Below, piece by piece: positions 14,979 through 15,107 of a stretch of 15,107 nucleotides of DNA (positions within the stretch are counted from its first letter, which is position 1; every line of letters starts with the position of its first letter). The notes beneath the pieces are model-generated. The model was not told the DNA's origin. It searched no databases and was given only the letters and a program-made list of their open reading frames with translations. The stretch spans positions 1 through 15,107 of the forward strand of contig JBDTIZ010000113.1 of assembly GCA_039936115.1 (NCBI GenBank), given 5' to 3'. The DNA is from DATIJJ01 sp039936115. GTDB lineage: Bacteria; Pseudomonadota; Gammaproteobacteria; DSM-16500. The translations under genes and the position numbers were made by a program.

Positions 14979-15107
14979 CTGTATTTATGTTTTGTATTCC
15001 AGACCCCGCAACAAGTGCGGGGTGACAGAGTAAGATGCGGTTACAGTGCTTTCTCAAGAGTGTTTAATATCTATGCTGATTTACCGGATGCTAGTGCGCC
15101 TTCGCGG
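14979..15107. other. Right-edge intergenic segment
   Basis: After the broken gene there is the hairpin repeat at 15004-15028 and about 80 further bases with no gene I can support. On the minus strand the last bases could encode the C-terminal eleven residues of a gene entering from outside (stop at 15071-15073), but this is too short to judge. Confidence 0.4.
15004..15028. repeat. 25-base hairpin repeat, copy 2
   Basis: Identical over 25 bases to 10608-10632. Here the stem is eight base pairs (ACCCCGCA at 15003-15010, loop ACAAG, TGCGGGGT at 15016-15023), because the left flank lacks the CTGTC that lengthens copy 1. It follows the broken gene by 25 bases and could serve as a terminator for either strand. 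Confidence 0.85.

Noticed and set aside
15071..15107. Possible C-terminus of a minus-strand gene (eleven codons then stop)
   Set aside because: Too short to separate from chance; the next sequence to the right would decide.

Overview
The window looks like a piece of a gammaproteobacterial chromosome, moderately AT-rich. The conserved blocks match the order known from Escherichia and Pseudomonas (rppH-ptsP-lgt-thyA and rnr-rlmB). Intergenic DNA is rich in short palindromic repeats of the kind common in host-associated Legionellales-like and rickettsial genomes. A member of the Legionellales (Coxiella, Legionella, Rickettsiella or Aquicella relatives) is my best guess. It is an inference from gene order, base composition and repeat style, not a proof.

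Layout. (1) 1-6076, plus strand: rppH (mRNA 5' pyrophosphohydrolase), ptsP (nitrogen-type PTS enzyme I), a TauE/SafE-family membrane transporter, lgt (prolipoprotein diacylglyceryl transferase), thyA (thymidylate synthase, its start inside the end of lgt) and a 160-residue secreted protein of unknown function. Spacing is tight except for 109 bases before the transporter, so this is probably one or two operons. (2) 6180-8262, minus strand: a histidine kinase and its OmpR-type response regulator of the copper/silver/zinc (CusRS/CopRS) family, overlapping by 20 bases, with a good promoter upstream but no metal-resistance genes in view. A CT-rich inverted repeat sits between the converging blocks. 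(3) 8263-8610: a gap dominated by a 100-base palindrome. (4) 8611-10475, plus strand: an aldo/keto reductase followed by an amidohydrolase of the sugar-lactonase family, resembling an oxidative sugar route (sugar to lactone to acid) in two steps. (5) 10476-10705: a large inverted array of degenerate 19-21 base units around a perfect hairpin. (6) 10706-10921, minus strand: a small lipoprotein, a likely substrate type for Lgt. (7) 11075-14198, plus strand: rnr (RNase R) and rlmB (23S rRNA G2251 2'-O-methyltransferase), separated by a second CT-rich repeat. (8) 14292-14978: a decayed gene whose three pieces join into one protein if two single-base frameshifts are repaired; one of them lies in a run of eight A. 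It carries a motif reminiscent of ADP-ribosyltransferase toxins. (9) 14979-15107: another copy of the hairpin repeat, then the window edge.

Most of the window is ordinary housekeeping. The parts worth a second look are the broken gene at the right end, the three families of palindromic repeats, and the sugar-lactonase-like protein, which has Arg where the family normally has a metal-binding His. I found no convincing undescribed multi-gene system.
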